Positions 1-8,708 of a stretch of 64,000 nucleotides of DNA are shown piece by piece. The DNA comes from Rhizobium sp. 18065 (GTDB lineage: Bacteria > Pseudomonadota > Alphaproteobacteria > Rhizobiales > Rhizobiaceae), in NCBI RefSeq assembly GCF_902706095.1, contig NZ_CACSJP010000004.1, positions 310,001-374,000 of the forward strand, in the 5' to 3' direction. Position numbers and translations under genes: made by a program. Numbering within the stretch: position 1 is the stretch's first letter; every line of letters starts with the position of its first letter. Under the pieces are notes generated by a model. It worked only from the letters and a program-made list of their open reading frames with translations. It made no database searches and was not told the DNA's origin.

Positions 1-134
1 CGTTTCAGGTCGCTGAAGCGCTGCGGGCCGTCGGCGAGCATCATGATCACCAGAACCGTCCATTTGTCGCCGAGCCGCGCCAGCATCTCGCTGACAGTCT
101 GACATTTGGCCGGATCGTAACTGCTGTCGCACAT
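1..134 (-). CDS. HxlR-family transcriptional regulator (3' part outside window)
   Basis: Only the first 44 codons are inside the window. The gene starts at the ATG complementary to 132-134 and runs off the left edge. The translation begins MCDSSYDPAKC, followed by the stretch ARLGDKWTVLVIMMLADGP and RFSDL. This is the hallmark start of the HxlR winged-helix family: a Cys near the N-terminus, then GxKWTxxIL..L..GPxRFxxL. Such proteins bind operator DNA as dimers and often respond to reactive electrophiles or quinones. The gene is divergent from the nitroreductase at 296, the usual arrangement for an HxlR regulator and its target, so control of that enzyme is likely (inference). C2 and C11 are possible redox sensors; this was not tested. 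Confidence 0.85.
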   Translation of the reverse strand, partial: MCDSSYDPAKCQTVSEMLARLGDKWTVLVIMMLADGPQRFSDLK

Positions 135-166
135 GGCACTTCCCTCAATGTGACCTGGTATCAAGA

Positions 167-184
167 ATGTGCCTTCTTGCACAT
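167..184. promoter_or_regulatory. inverted repeat in the divergent HxlR/nitroreductase promoter region
   Basis: ATGTGC-CTTCTT-GCACAT is a perfect 6-bp inverted repeat with a 6-bp spacer. It lies 33 bp upstream of the HxlR start and about 110 bp upstream of the nitroreductase start. It is the most symmetrical sequence in this divergent region and is a candidate operator for the HxlR protein. Position and symmetry are seen; binding is inferred. Confidence 0.4.
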
Positions 185-295
185 CCGCGTCGGTTATCTA
201 TGTAGGCTTGGTCACTAATCTATACCAGCATTGCCGTTTTGGCCAATCCCTCCTGATGGCTGCACGGTCGCTGGTCGAACCAGGAAGAGACACAT

Positions 296-934
296 ATGTC
301 CGCACTGATCGAAAAGCTGAACTGGCGTTATGCCACCAAGAAGATGGACCCGTCCAAGGTGGTTGCCGAAGACAAGGTCGAGCGTATCGTCGAGGCCGCC
401 CGTCTCGCGCCGACGTCGAGCGGGTTGCAGCCGTTCGAGGTCATCGTCGTGACCAATCCCGAGGTCCGGGCCAGGATCCAGGAAATCGGCTGGAACCAGT
501 CGCAGATTACCGAAGGCTCACATCTGCTCGTCTTCGCCGCCTGGGACAATTACACCACCGATCGCATCAACGGCATGTTCGATCTCGTCAATGACGAGCG
601 CGGTTTCAAGAACGAAGGCTGGGAGAGTTACCGGCAGATGATCCTCAACCTGTATCCGGGTCGGGATCCGGCGGTAAACTTCGAGCATGCTGCCCGCCAG
701 GCCTATATCGGTTTCGGCATGTCGGTTGCCGCTGCCGCCTTCGAAGGCGTCGATGCGACCCCGATGGAGGGTTTCGATGCCGCCAAGCTCGACGAGATCC
801 TCGGACTTCGCGAAAAGGGCCTGCGTTCGGTGACCATCCTGCCGCTCGGCTACCGTGCGGATGAAGGCGACTGGCTGGTCAACCTGAAGAAGGTGCGCCG
901 CCCGAAGGATCAGTTCGTATCCGTTGTCGCCTGA
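296..934 (+). CDS. nitroreductase-family NAD(P)H-dependent oxidoreductase
   Basis: 212 residues, the normal length for an NfsB/NfnB-like FMN enzyme. These homodimers reduce nitroaromatics, quinones or similar electrophiles with NAD(P)H in the cytoplasm. The N-terminal NWRYATKKMD and AARLAPTSSGLQPFEVIVV segments form the FMN phosphate and isoalloxazine binding region of the family. The C-terminal VTILPLGYRADEGDW is the usual xxxlGyp-like segment. The start at 296 follows GGAAGAG at good distance. It is divergent from an HxlR regulator, which suggests induction by its own substrate. A strong 14-bp hairpin follows the stop codon. The natural substrate cannot be read from the sequence. Confidence 0.85.
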   Translation: MSALIEKLNWRYATKKMDPSKVVAEDKVERIVEAARLAPTSSGLQPFEVIVVTNPEVRARIQEIGWNQSQITEGSHLLVFAAWDNYTTDRINGMFDLVNDERGFKNEGWESYRQMILNLYPGRDPAVNFEHAARQAYIGFGMSVAAAAFEGVDATPMEGFDAAKLDEILGLREKGLRSVTILPLGYRADEGDWLVNLKKVRRPKDQFVSVVA

Positions 935-1295
935 CGCGTTTCGTCTGACATTGTTGACGTGTCGCAGGTTGGACCTGCGACACGTCGCCCACGTCCGGTG
1001 TGGACGCGGTTTGGATAGATTTATCCGTCGACGGGCCAAAATCGGAATGCATTTGCTCGGTTTTGTCTCTGGCCGATGCAATAAGCAGATCAGTTTTCTC
1101 CAATGCGGTGCAAAACGCGTTGTGCAAATTTGAAAGACGGGGATCGGAATGGTAAGGCGGCGTCTCATGTGCCGAATGTGTTGCTCCGGGTAAGACCGCG
1201 AGAACCCCCGATCCATGGCCATCCGGCCAGCTACCGAAGAGACTTTTCATGACCCTATCCGGACTTTCGACGCCTTCCGCGCAGGGAGCGCTGCG
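935..1295. other. intergenic region upstream of metN
   Basis: A 361-bp non-coding stretch. It contains the perfect hairpin at 956-986 and then about 300 bp leading to metN. I looked for a SAM-II-type or other SAM riboswitch core, expected in alphaproteobacteria before methionine genes, and could not recognise one. No conserved ORF was seen. Confidence 0.5.
956..986. terminator. 14-bp perfect hairpin after the nitroreductase
   Basis: GACGTGTCGCAGGT-TGG-ACCTGCGACACGTC is a perfect 14-bp stem with a 3-nt loop, starting 22 bp after the nitroreductase stop. There is no T-run after it. It could be a terminator of the weak-tail kind, an RNA-stabilising 3' end, or a protein-binding palindrome. Confidence 0.5.
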
Positions 1296-2378
1296 ATGAC
1301 GAGTGCCTTTGCCCAGAGCCGCGTTGATCAGCGGGCGATGGTCGCCTTCGACGGCGTGACCAAACATTTCGGCGGCAGCAACGGCCAGGCCGGTTTCACC
1401 GCCCTTGCCGGGGTCGACTATACGGTTCCGAAAGGCGCGATCACCGGGATTATCGGCCGCTCCGGTGCCGGAAAATCGACGCTGATCCGGCTGGTCAACG
1501 GGCTCGAGACACCCAGCGCAGGCAAGGTTCTTGTCGATGGCGTCGATGTCGGCGGTCTGGATGATGCCGGCCTTCGCGGCTTGCGCCGTTCCGTCGGCAT
1601 GATCTTCCAACATTTCAACCTTTTGTCCTCGCGCACCGTCGCCGACAATATTGCCTTGCCGCTGGAAATTGCCGGCCATGACCGCAAGTCGATCCAGGCC
1701 AAGGTCGGGCCGCTGATGGATCTGGTCGGGCTATCGGACAAGGCTGGACGTTATCCCGCCGAGTTGTCCGGCGGCCAGAAGCAGCGCGTCGGCATCGCCC
1801 GGGCGCTTGCGACCGAGCCATCGCTCCTTTTGTCGGACGAGGCGACCTCGGCGCTTGATCCGGAAACCACCCAGTCGATCCTCGATCTGCTGAAGACCAT
1901 CAATCGCGATCTCGGCCTGACGGTATTGCTGATCACCCACGAGATGGAGGTGGTCAAGGCCATCGCTTCGCGTGTGGCTGTGATCGACAAGGGGCTGATC
2001 GTCGAGGAGGGGCGCACTTTCGATGTGTTCACCCGTCCGAGCCATGAGACCACGCGCGCGCTGTTGTCCGGCCTTGCCGGCACCAAGCTGCCCGAAGCCA
2101 TCGCGCGCCGGCTGAAGCCTGTTGCCGGCGCGGGCGACCGCCTGTTCGTGCGGCTGAATTTCTTTGGCGCCACCGCCGAACAGCCGCTGGTCTCGCGGCT
2201 GATGAGCGAGCTTGGCTCGGACGTCAACATCATCACCGGCACGATCGATGAGATCGCCGGCGAACCCTATGGTTCGCTGGTGGTGTCCTATGCCGCCGCG
2301 CCCGATGTGGTTGCGCGTGCCGACCGTTTTTATGCCGAAACCGGCCTTACTGCGGAGGTGCTCGGCTATGGCGCCTGA
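1296..2378 (+). CDS. metN: methionine ABC transporter ATP-binding protein MetN
   Basis: ATPase of the MetNIQ importer for D/L-methionine, bound to the inner face of the membrane. 360 residues from the ATG at 1296, which follows AGGGAG 8 bp upstream; an in-frame start 81 bp earlier has no ribosome site. Walker [10 protein letters not shown] lies near residues 54-62, followed by the Q-loop FQHFN, the signature LSGGQKQRV, Walker [14 protein letters not shown] and the switch His in ITHEM. A C-terminal NIL/ACT-like domain (about residues 270-355) fits the MetN type, which is inhibited by bound methionine. It is the first gene of metN-metI-metQ and overlaps metI by 11 bp. Confidence 0.95.
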   Translation: MTSAFAQSRVDQRAMVAFDGVTKHFGGSNGQAGFTALAGVDYTVPKGAITGIIGRSGAGKSTLIRLVNGLETPSAGKVLVDGVDVGGLDDAGLRGLRRSVGMIFQHFNLLSSRTVADNIALPLEIAGHDRKSIQAKVGPLMDLVGLSDKAGRYPAELSGGQKQRVGIARALATEPSLLLSDEATSALDPETTQSILDLLKTINRDLGLTVLLITHEMEVVKAIASRVAVIDKGLIVEEGRTFDVFTRPSHETTRALLSGLAGTKLPEAIARRLKPVAGAGDRLFVRLNFFGATAEQPLVSRLMSELGSDVNIITGTIDEIAGEPYGSLVVSYAAAPDVVARADRFYAETGLTAEVLGYGA

Positions 2379-3036
2379 AATGCTGTTCACTCTTTTGCTG
2401 AAAGCCCTTTTGCAGACGCTGCAGATGGTGGCTGTGGCCGGCGTCATAGGCACGCTGATCGGCCTGCCGTTTGGTGTGTTTCTCGCGACAAGCGGTCGCG
2501 GCGAACTGTTTGCCGCACCGTCCGTCAATCGCGTCGTCGGCCTTGTGGTGAATGCCGCGCGCTCGACGCCTTTCATCATTCTCGTGGTGGCGATCATTCC
2601 CTTCACCCGGTTCATCACCGGCACATCGATCGGCACGTCGGCCGCCATCGTGCCGCTGACGATCGCGACCATTCCGTTTGTTGCCCGGTTGATCGAGGCA
2701 GCCATTCGCGAGGTCGACAAGGGGTTGATCGAGGCGGCACGCGCCATGGGGGCGACACCGCTGCAGATCGTCACCAAGGTGCTGCTGGCCGAGGCAAAGC
2801 CCGGTATCGTGCTCGCCCTGACGATGACTGCGGTCAGTCTTGTCGGTTATTCCGCCATGGTCGGCGCTGTCGGTGGCGGCGGTCTCGGCGATCTCGGCAT
2901 CCGCTACGGATACCAGCGCTTCATGCCGGACGTGATGCTGGCCGTCGTCGTGGTTCTCATCGTGCTGGTGCAGGCGGTGCAGAGCGCCGGCGATGTGCTG
3001 GCCCGGCGCTTCGACAAACGAAGCCGGAAAAACTGA
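2368..3036 (+). CDS. metI: methionine ABC transporter permease MetI
   Basis: Membrane subunit of the methionine importer, 222 residues. The start at 2368 lies inside the end of metN and follows GGAGG at 9 bp, so translation is probably coupled. A second ATG at 2380 is possible. About five hydrophobic segments are seen. The coupling loop [19 protein letters not shown] carries the EAA motif that docks on MetN. The C-terminal [16 protein letters not shown] is typical of MetI. metQ follows after 41 bp. Confidence 0.95.
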   Translation: MAPEMLFTLLLKALLQTLQMVAVAGVIGTLIGLPFGVFLATSGRGELFAAPSVNRVVGLVVNAARSTPFIILVVAIIPFTRFITGTSIGTSAAIVPLTIATIPFVARLIEAAIREVDKGLIEAARAMGATPLQIVTKVLLAEAKPGIVLALTMTAVSLVGYSAMVGAVGGGGLGDLGIRYGYQRFMPDVMLAVVVVLIVLVQAVQSAGDVLARRFDKRSRKN

Positions 3037-3077
3037 TCCTTCCCAAGTCATAAACAGAAAACACAAGGAGACATTCC

Positions 3078-3857
3078 ATGAAAAAGCTCATTCTCGCGGC
3101 CTCGCTCGCCGCTCTGTTCTCTGCCGGTACTGCTCTGGCTGAGAGCATCAAGGTCGGCGTTACGCCGGGTCCGCACGCCCAGATCATGGAAAAGGTCAAG
3201 GAAGTTGCCGCGACCAAGGGCCTCGACATCGAAATCCTCGAGTTCTCTGATTATGTCGTGCCGAACCAGGCGCTGACGGATGGCGATCTCAATGCCAACT
3301 CGTTCCAGCATCAGCCCTATCTCGACAACCAGGTCGCCGATCGCGGTTTTGACCTTGTCAGTGTTGCGCAGTCGGTTAACTTCCCGATGGGTGTCTATTC
3401 CAAGAAGATAAAGAGCCTGACGGAGCTGGCCGACGGCGCCACCGTTGCGATCCCGAATGATCCGACCAATGGCGGTCGTGCGCTGCTGGTGCTGGCCGAT
3501 CAGGGCCTGATCAAGTTCAAGGATGGCGCCGGGTTGAAGATCGGCCCTGCTGACGTGATCGAAAATCCGAAGAACCTTACCTTTGCCGAACTGGATGCGG
3601 CTCAACTCCCGCGTGCTCTCGATGATGTCGACGCTTCGGTGATCAACACCAATTACGCGCTCGAAGCGGGCCTCAATCCCGGCACGGACCCGATCGCGCG
3701 CGAAAGCGAAAAGGCACCCTACATCAACGTCATCGCCGTGAAGGCGGCCGACAAGGATGCAGCCTGGGTCAAGACGCTGATCGAATCCTATCACAGCGAT
3801 GCCGTGAAGGCCTTCATCCAGGAAGAGTTCAAGGGCGCCGTCATCCCGGCCTGGTAA
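3078..3857 (+). CDS. metQ: methionine ABC transporter substrate-binding protein MetQ
   Basis: Periplasmic binding protein of the NlpA/MetQ family, 259 residues. It has a Sec signal peptide (MKKLILAASLAALFSAG, cleavage probably after ALA near residue 21). The mature part starts ESIKVGVTPGPHAQIME, the standard N-lobe strand of MetQ. There is no lipobox cysteine, unlike enterobacterial MetQ, so the protein should be free in the periplasm. GFDLVSV, FPMGVYS and AIPNDPTNGGRALLVL are family segments. The ribosome site AAGGAG is well placed. It is the last gene of the metNIQ unit, closed by the hairpin at 3899-3926. Confidence 0.95.
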   Translation: MKKLILAASLAALFSAGTALAESIKVGVTPGPHAQIMEKVKEVAATKGLDIEILEFSDYVVPNQALTDGDLNANSFQHQPYLDNQVADRGFDLVSVAQSVNFPMGVYSKKIKSLTELADGATVAIPNDPTNGGRALLVLADQGLIKFKDGAGLKIGPADVIENPKNLTFAELDAAQLPRALDDVDASVINTNYALEAGLNPGTDPIARESEKAPYINVIAVKAADKDAAWVKTLIESYHSDAVKAFIQEEFKGAVIPAW

Positions 3858-3898
3858 TCGCCTGCCGCGCGGATGACATTCCGTGTCGGACAAAAGAC

Positions 3899-3926
3899 AA
3901 CCTTTCCGGGCAACCCCGGGAAGGTT
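3899..3926 (+). terminator. terminator hairpin after metQ
   Basis: AACCTTTCCGGG-CAAC-CCCGGGAAGGTT forms a 12-bp stem with one T-G wobble, 41 bp after the metQ stop. The tail is TTGAGG, only weakly T-rich. It closes metNIQ before the c-di-GMP gene. Confidence 0.7.
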
Positions 3927-3979
3927 TGAGGCTGTGAATAAGAAGAATTTAAAACAACGATATTTTCATTGCCTGTCAG

Positions 3980-4002
3980 TGTGTTAAGCTAAATTGAACA
4001 CA
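3980..4002. promoter_or_regulatory. inverted repeat TGTGTT-N11-AACACA upstream of the CHASE4-GGDEF-EAL gene
   Basis: Perfect 6-bp arms with an 11-bp A/T-rich spacer, 37 bp upstream of the start codon at 4040. The spacing resembles dimeric activator or repressor sites. The binding protein is unknown. Confidence 0.3.
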
Positions 4003-4039
4003 TTGTGCGCAGGGTGGATCTTTATGCCAAGGTTCACAT

Positions 4040-6280
4040 ATGCGACTTCCTGCATTTGATATTCGGGGGCTTCGTGCCCAGATGGATCGCCGCTTTGCGG
4101 TGACATTCATGCTGATTGTCTTTGCAGCGCTCGCTGTGATCGTCACCAGCATCGTGCTGACAGCGCTCGATCGCGTGGCAAGCTATGCCAACCACCTAGA
4201 CGAGGAACGGTCCCGCGAGACACTTGTCGGCGCGATAGAAACCTTCAAACATCAGCTCGGGGCGACGCTGAACGACTATGCAGCCTGGGACGATGCCGCC
4301 GACTACATCTATGTGCGACGCGATGCCGACTGGGTCGTCCGTAACTTCGGCGACATGACATTCGAAAGCGACCTGTTTGATGTGGCCATCCTGCTCGACG
4401 CGCAGGGTGTTGCCAGCATGGCCTATTCGGACGGTGCGTCGATTGTCGGTCCCCTGACCGAATATCTGACATCCGACGTTGCGGGGCTGCTGGAGCAAGT
4501 CCAGACGATGCCCGACGGCGAGATGCCGCAGGCGCTCGGGTTTACCAAGACGGCCAAGGGCGTCGGGGTGGCAGGTGTCGCCCTGATCCGGCCAAAATCC
4601 GGTGACGTCACGGTGGACGCTGACCAGCGCGCCTATCTCATTTTCATGCGCCATCTCAATGCCGATACGGTCAAGCGGATCGGTCAGGCCTATGTTTTGC
4701 CGGGGCTGGCGCTGAACGAGGTCGATCCGGCTATTTCCCATCGGGTGGACATCCTGTCGCCGACACAAGCGACGCTGGGTGCCCTTGGTTGGGATCTGCG
4801 TGCGCCGGGCGATATCAGCCGGGCGCAGGTGCGTTGGCTTGTGACCAGCGCCGTGGTCCTGATCGGATTCTATTGCGTGATGCTGTTCGTCGTGGGCACC
4901 AAGGAGGTGCGGCGGATGCGCGGTGACGAGGCTGCGGCGATCAAGCTGTCACGGACGGACAGGCTGAGCGGGCTCGCCAATCGTGAGGGCCTGTTCTCGG
5001 CGCTGGCGCAAAATGTCGAAGATGCCAGGGCAAGCGGCGAGGATGTCGTGTTGCTCTATCTCGATCTCGACGGCTTCAAGGAAGTCAATGACGCCTATGG
5101 GCATGGCACCGGCGACCGGCTCATCCGCGGCGTTGCGGCCGGTCTGCAGATGCTGGTCGGCGAAGACGCCTTGCTCGCCCGCGTCGGTGGAGACGAGTTT
5201 GCCATCGCCCTTTCCGGCGCCGACGTCGAGGCGCGGGCGATCGCGCTCAGCGACGCCATCCTGCAGTTCTTCGGCGAACCGCTGACTGTTGGCGAGCGGG
5301 TGGTGGTGATCGGCTGCAGCATCGGGCTCAGCGCTTCGCCCGCCGGCAGTGTCGACGGCGAGGAGATCATTCGTCGCGCCGACATGGCGATGTATTCGTC
5401 AAAGGAAGGCGGTCGCGGCCGCTGGACGGTCTATGACCCGGCGATGGACGAGGAGCGGGAGAGCCGCAACCAGCTGGAACTCGACTTGAGGGAAGCCATC
5501 CAGCGCGGCGAAATTACCGTGGTCTATCAGCCGGTCGTCAGTTCCCAGCACTTCGAACTGGTCAGCGTCGAGGCGCTGGCACGCTGGCATCGACGCGGAC
5601 ATGGGCCGGTGTCGCCCGATGTGTTTATCCCGATTGCAGAAGCCAGCGGTCTGATCGACCAGCTCGGCATGTCCGTGTTGCGCCAGGCGCTGGAGCAATT
5701 GCGTAGCTGGCCGGACCTGCGGCTGTCGGTCAATGTGTCGCCGGGCCAGTTCCGTGATCCGGCATTTGTCGCGCGTGTTCAGGCGGTCTTCAAGGAGACC
5801 GGCATCGAGCCGTCGCGGACCGTGCTGGAGATGACAGAAAGCTATTTCATTCAAAGTCCCGAGCGGGCGCGGGCTGCACTGGAGCGGCTCCGGCAGATCG
5901 GTTTGCGCATTGCGCTTGACGACTTCGGGGCAGGCTTTTCCAGCGTCGGTTATCTCCGGCAGTTCGGCTTCGACCGGATGAAGATCGACAGGTCGATGGT
6001 TCTGGCGCTGGAGGAGGGCCACCGCGCCGTCGAGACCCTGCAGGCGACCGTGGCGCTTGCTCGTTCGCTCGATATTCCGGTCACGGCCGAAGGCGTGGAG
6101 ACGGAACAGCAGGCGGTGATGTTGCGGCTTGCAGGCTGCGACGAGCTGCAGGGCTATCTGTTCGGCAGGCCGTGCAGCGCCGACGATATCGAAATCCTGC
6201 GACACAAGTCGATGGAGCCTCGGGCGCGGGCGGCCGAGCAGGCATTCTACGCCCACGCCGAAAAACGCAACCAGGCTTGA
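4040..6280 (+). CDS. membrane CHASE4-GGDEF-EAL c-di-GMP enzyme
   Basis: 746 residues. A first membrane helix (about 15-40) and a second (about 272-292) flank a periplasmic CHASE4-type sensor domain, whose N-terminal part contains TLNDYAAWDDAADYI and VVRNFGD. The cytoplasmic part has a GGDEF domain with an intact RVGGDEF (about residues 382-387) and DLDGFKEVND. It is followed by an EAL domain with EAL (about 511-513), ETMS-type EMTES, DDFGAGFSS, KIDRSM and AEGVE, so the residues for both diguanylate cyclase and phosphodiesterase activity look present. Net activity cannot be read from sequence. The start is supported by AAGG 7 bp upstream. It is probably transcribed alone or with the small gene that follows. 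Confidence 0.92.
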   Translation: MRLPAFDIRGLRAQMDRRFAVTFMLIVFAALAVIVTSIVLTALDRVASYANHLDEERSRETLVGAIETFKHQLGATLNDYAAWDDAADYIYVRRDADWVVRNFGDMTFESDLFDVAILLDAQGVASMAYSDGASIVGPLTEYLTSDVAGLLEQVQTMPDGEMPQALGFTKTAKGVGVAGVALIRPKSGDVTVDADQRAYLIFMRHLNADTVKRIGQAYVLPGLALNEVDPAISHRVDILSPTQATLGALGWDLRAPGDISRAQVRWLVTSAVVLIGFYCVMLFVVGTKEVRRMRGDEAAAIKLSRTDRLSGLANREGLFSALAQNVEDARASGEDVVLLYLDLDGFKEVNDAYGHGTGDRLIRGVAAGLQMLVGEDALLARVGGDEFAIALSGADVEARAIALSDAILQFFGEPLTVGERVVVIGCSIGLSASPAGSVDGEEIIRRADMAMYSSKEGGRGRWTVYDPAMDEERESRNQLELDLREAIQRGEITVVYQPVVSSQHFELVSVEALARWHRRGHGPVSPDVFIPIAEASGLIDQLGMSVLRQALEQLRSWPDLRLSVNVSPGQFRDPAFVARVQAVFKETGIEPSRTVLEMTESYFIQSPERARAALERLRQIGLRIALDDFGAGFSSVGYLRQFGFDRMKIDRSMVLALEEGHRAVETLQATVALARSLDIPVTAEGVETEQQAVMLRLAGCDELQGYLFGRPCSADDIEILRHKSMEPRARAAEQAFYAHAEKRNQA

Positions 6281-6332
6281 GTTTCATCCGATTGCTGTCA
6301 CTCTTCTCTCTTTGGTTGTCGGAGGGAATGGC

Positions 6333-6671
6333 ATGGGACGTCTGCAGCTTCCGCTTTCGGGTGATGTCACCCAAACGATCAATCCCTGGACCTGGGTGTT
6401 CAGCCCGAGCCAGGGCGGCCAGGTCGGACTTTTCAATTTCAGCATCGATCTTGGGCCCTCGACCAATCCCGCGGTGGAAAAGGATATCCTGAGCGGTGTT
6501 GCAAGCTACGGCAAGCAGCTCGGCCGGGTCGAGGATGCCTTGCGCCTGGTCATCGACACGCTCGAGGGTCTGGTGCCGGACCGCAACCTGTCGAACGACA
6601 AGGCCGTCATCGCGTTCAAGGCGCTGATGTACGAGATCGACAATGTGAAGGCGCAGCACAAGGGCAACTGA
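6333..6671 (+). CDS. conserved-looking small protein of unknown function
   Basis: 112 residues from the ATG at 6333, which follows GGAGGG 6 bp upstream; the reading frame upstream of it has no ribosome site and overlaps the previous gene. The N-terminal half is Gly/Pro/Trp-rich (QTINPWTWVFSPSQGGQ). The C-terminal half is predicted helical (VEKDILSGVASYGKQLGRVEDALRLVIDTL). There is no signal peptide, membrane segment or Cys pair. It lies 52 bp after the CHASE4-GGDEF-EAL gene and may be co-transcribed. I do not recognise the family. Confidence 0.7.
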   Translation: MGRLQLPLSGDVTQTINPWTWVFSPSQGGQVGLFNFSIDLGPSTNPAVEKDILSGVASYGKQLGRVEDALRLVIDTLEGLVPDRNLSNDKAVIAFKALMYEIDNVKAQHKGN

Positions 6672-6728
6672 TCGGGCGCTCGCAATTCGACCGGTGCTTT
6701 GCTGCATCGGTCTTCTGCAAGCAGCGGG

Positions 6729-7673
6729 TCACTCGCCGATATGTCTTTCGCCGCGCTTCTTCGCCAGATTGATCTGCAGCTGGCGCTGGCGGAAACGGTT
6801 GCGATCGTCCTCGGTGCGGCTGTCGTAGCACTGGCTGCAGGAGACGCCTTCCTCATAGTGGGCGGAGGTTATCTCTTCGGCGGTGATCGGATTGCGGCAG
6901 GCGTGGCAGAGCTTGTGGTCGCCTTCCTTCAGGCCATGGGTGACGGAGACGCGCTCGTCGAAGACGAAGCAGGCGCCATCCCAGAGGCTGGTTTCTTCCG
7001 GCACTTGCTCGAGATATTTCAGGATGCCGCCCTTGAGGTGATAGACGTCCTCGAAGCCCTCCTGCTTCATGAAGGCTGTCGCCTTCTCGCAGCGGATGCC
7101 GCCGGTGCAGTACATGGCGATCTTCGGCTTGTTGTGCAGGCCGGGATTGTTGCGCACCCAGTCGGGAAACTCGCGGAAGGTCTTGGTGTTCGGGTCCATG
7201 GCGCCACGAAAGATGCCGATCGCCGTCTCGTAATCGTTGCGGGTGTCGATGACGATCGTGTCCGGATCGGAGATCAGTGCGTTCCAGTCCTTTGCGTCGA
7301 CATAGGTGCCGACGATCTGGTTGGGATCGATGTTCTCGACGCCCATGGTGACGATTTCTTTTTTCAGCTTCACCTTCATGCGCACGAAGGGCATTTTCGA
7401 CGCGCGGCTTTCCTTGTGCTCCAGACGCGCAAATTCCGGCTGGGCGCGCAGGAATGCCAGGACCGTGGCGATCGCCGCATCGGTGCCAGCGATTGTGCCG
7501 TTGATGCCTTCATGAGCCAGCAGCAGCGTGCCCTTGACGCCATGAGTCTTGCATAGGGTCTCCAGCGGTTCGCGAAATGTCTCGAACCGGTCGAACTTGG
7601 CAAAATGATAAAGAGCGGCCACGCAAAACGCACCGCCCTCTTCGTGGCGAGGGGCTTGGAGATTGTCTGTCAT
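6729..7673 (-). CDS. trhO: tRNA uridine(34) hydroxylase TrhO (rhodanese family)
   Basis: 314 residues from the ATG complementary to 7671-7673, with AGGAGG about 10 bp upstream. TrhO (YceA) makes 5-hydroxyuridine at position 34 of tRNAs with oxygen as donor. The N-terminal ferredoxin-like domain (about 1-105, [13 protein letters not shown]) is followed by a rhodanese domain with the active loop YCTGGIRC (C189, C195). A C-terminal Cys-rich part (LCHACRNPI and SCSQCYD) has the zinc-ribbon spacing. It is downstream of the CHAD and CYTH genes on the same strand. Confidence 0.93.
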   Translation of the reverse strand: MTDNLQAPRHEEGGAFCVAALYHFAKFDRFETFREPLETLCKTHGVKGTLLLAHEGINGTIAGTDAAIATVLAFLRAQPEFARLEHKESRASKMPFVRMKVKLKKEIVTMGVENIDPNQIVGTYVDAKDWNALISDPDTIVIDTRNDYETAIGIFRGAMDPNTKTFREFPDWVRNNPGLHNKPKIAMYCTGGIRCEKATAFMKQEGFEDVYHLKGGILKYLEQVPEETSLWDGACFVFDERVSVTHGLKEGDHKLCHACRNPITAEEITSAHYEEGVSCSQCYDSRTEDDRNRFRQRQLQINLAKKRGERHIGE

Positions 7674-7796
7674 GGCAGGCGAAATACCTCCTTGAGCCCT
7701 GCCGTGCAACGGATTTCCGCAATCGGACCGAAGTTTGAAATTCGTCAATTGGAGACGGCGGCCACCGCTTTCATGCCACAACGTGGCATCGGTGGC

Positions 7797-8708
7797 CTAT
7801 CCGGTCGTCGCTTCGAGCCAGAGTGTCGCGACGATAGCGGCTTCCGTTCCGGGTGCTTCGGCGAAGACTTTCCTGGCCCGCTCGAGCCCAAGCTGGCGCA
7901 GTTGCTGCTGCTGGCGGATGATCATGGCGAGCAGATGCGAACAGGCTTCGCCGCTGCCCAGCAGATCGGGGTGGTGGTCGAGCTGGTCGATCAGCAGGGT
8001 CAGGTCGTGTTCGTGGCCGAGGATGTCGACCAGTTCCTTGGCAAGATGGCGCTTTGCGGCAAACGCGGAAGGCCAGAGTTCGCGGAGCAGCAGGAGGTTC
8101 ATCCAGTAGCCCTGCACTGCCTTGCGCAGATCATGAAAGGCTTCGCCATGGCCTTCCTCCCGGCAAGTCGCCAGCGCCGCGTGGCCTTTGCCAAGCGCCT
8201 TCTTCCAGCCCTTGGCCAGCAGCCTTGCAGTCGGGCGCGGCTTGGACGGCAGTTCGAGGCTGGAGAATGCGGTAACGGATGCGCGGCATTGCAAAATTGC
8301 GGCGGAAACCTTGTCCGTCAGGTCGCCTTCCTCTGAGGCCAGCATGTCGCGCCGTTCGGTCAAGGCCTGATGGGCGAGGGCGACGGTCGCCTTCTCGTCG
8401 CTGTTCAAGGCATGACCTGCCAAATAGGCCATGCTTTCGATCAGAGCGGTCGCGTCGCGTACGGTCGACAGCGAACGAGCGGTGTCGCGCAGCCGGGCAT
8501 TCTCGGTTTTTCGGGTCTGCTTGTCCTCGACCGCCACCAGCCGCAGCAGATTGCGCAGGCGCTTGAACTTCTTGCGCGCATCATGGATCGCTTCGTGCAG
8601 GCCATCCGGCTGATGCTCAAGGCTGGTGATGGCGCGCTGCAATTGCGCGCTTGCGACCTGACGGACCTCGGATGCGAAATCGCCGTCAGGTCTAATGCGA
8701 TATGGCAT
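7797..8708 (-). CDS. CHAD domain protein
   Basis: 303 residues from MPYRIRPDG at 8708; its start lies inside the end of the CYTH gene (17-bp overlap). CHAD is an all-helical domain of conserved histidines that binds inorganic polyphosphate and is usually linked to CYTH proteins. Repeated motifs seen are LHEAIHDARKKFKRLRNLLRL near residue 50 and EAFHDLRKAVQGYW in the second half. The Arg/Lys/His clusters form the polyanion-binding face. Together with the CYTH gene this looks like a split version of the CYTH-CHAD fusion found elsewhere. The cellular role is not established. Confidence 0.88.
   Translation of the reverse strand: MPYRIRPDGDFASEVRQVASAQLQRAITSLEHQPDGLHEAIHDARKKFKRLRNLLRLVAVEDKQTRKTENARLRDTARSLSTVRDATALIESMAYLAGHALNSDEKATVALAHQALTERRDMLASEEGDLTDKVSAAILQCRASVTAFSSLELPSKPRPTARLLAKGWKKALGKGHAALATCREEGHGEAFHDLRKAVQGYWMNLLLLRELWPSAFAAKRHLAKELVDILGHEHDLTLLIDQLDHHPDLLGSGEACSHLLAMIIRQQQQLRQLGLERARKVFAEAPGTEAAIVATLWLEATTG

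Noticed and set aside
935..1295. SAM riboswitch before metNIQ
   Set aside because: Expected by context, but I could not recognise a SAM-II or SAM-I core. A covariance search would settle it.
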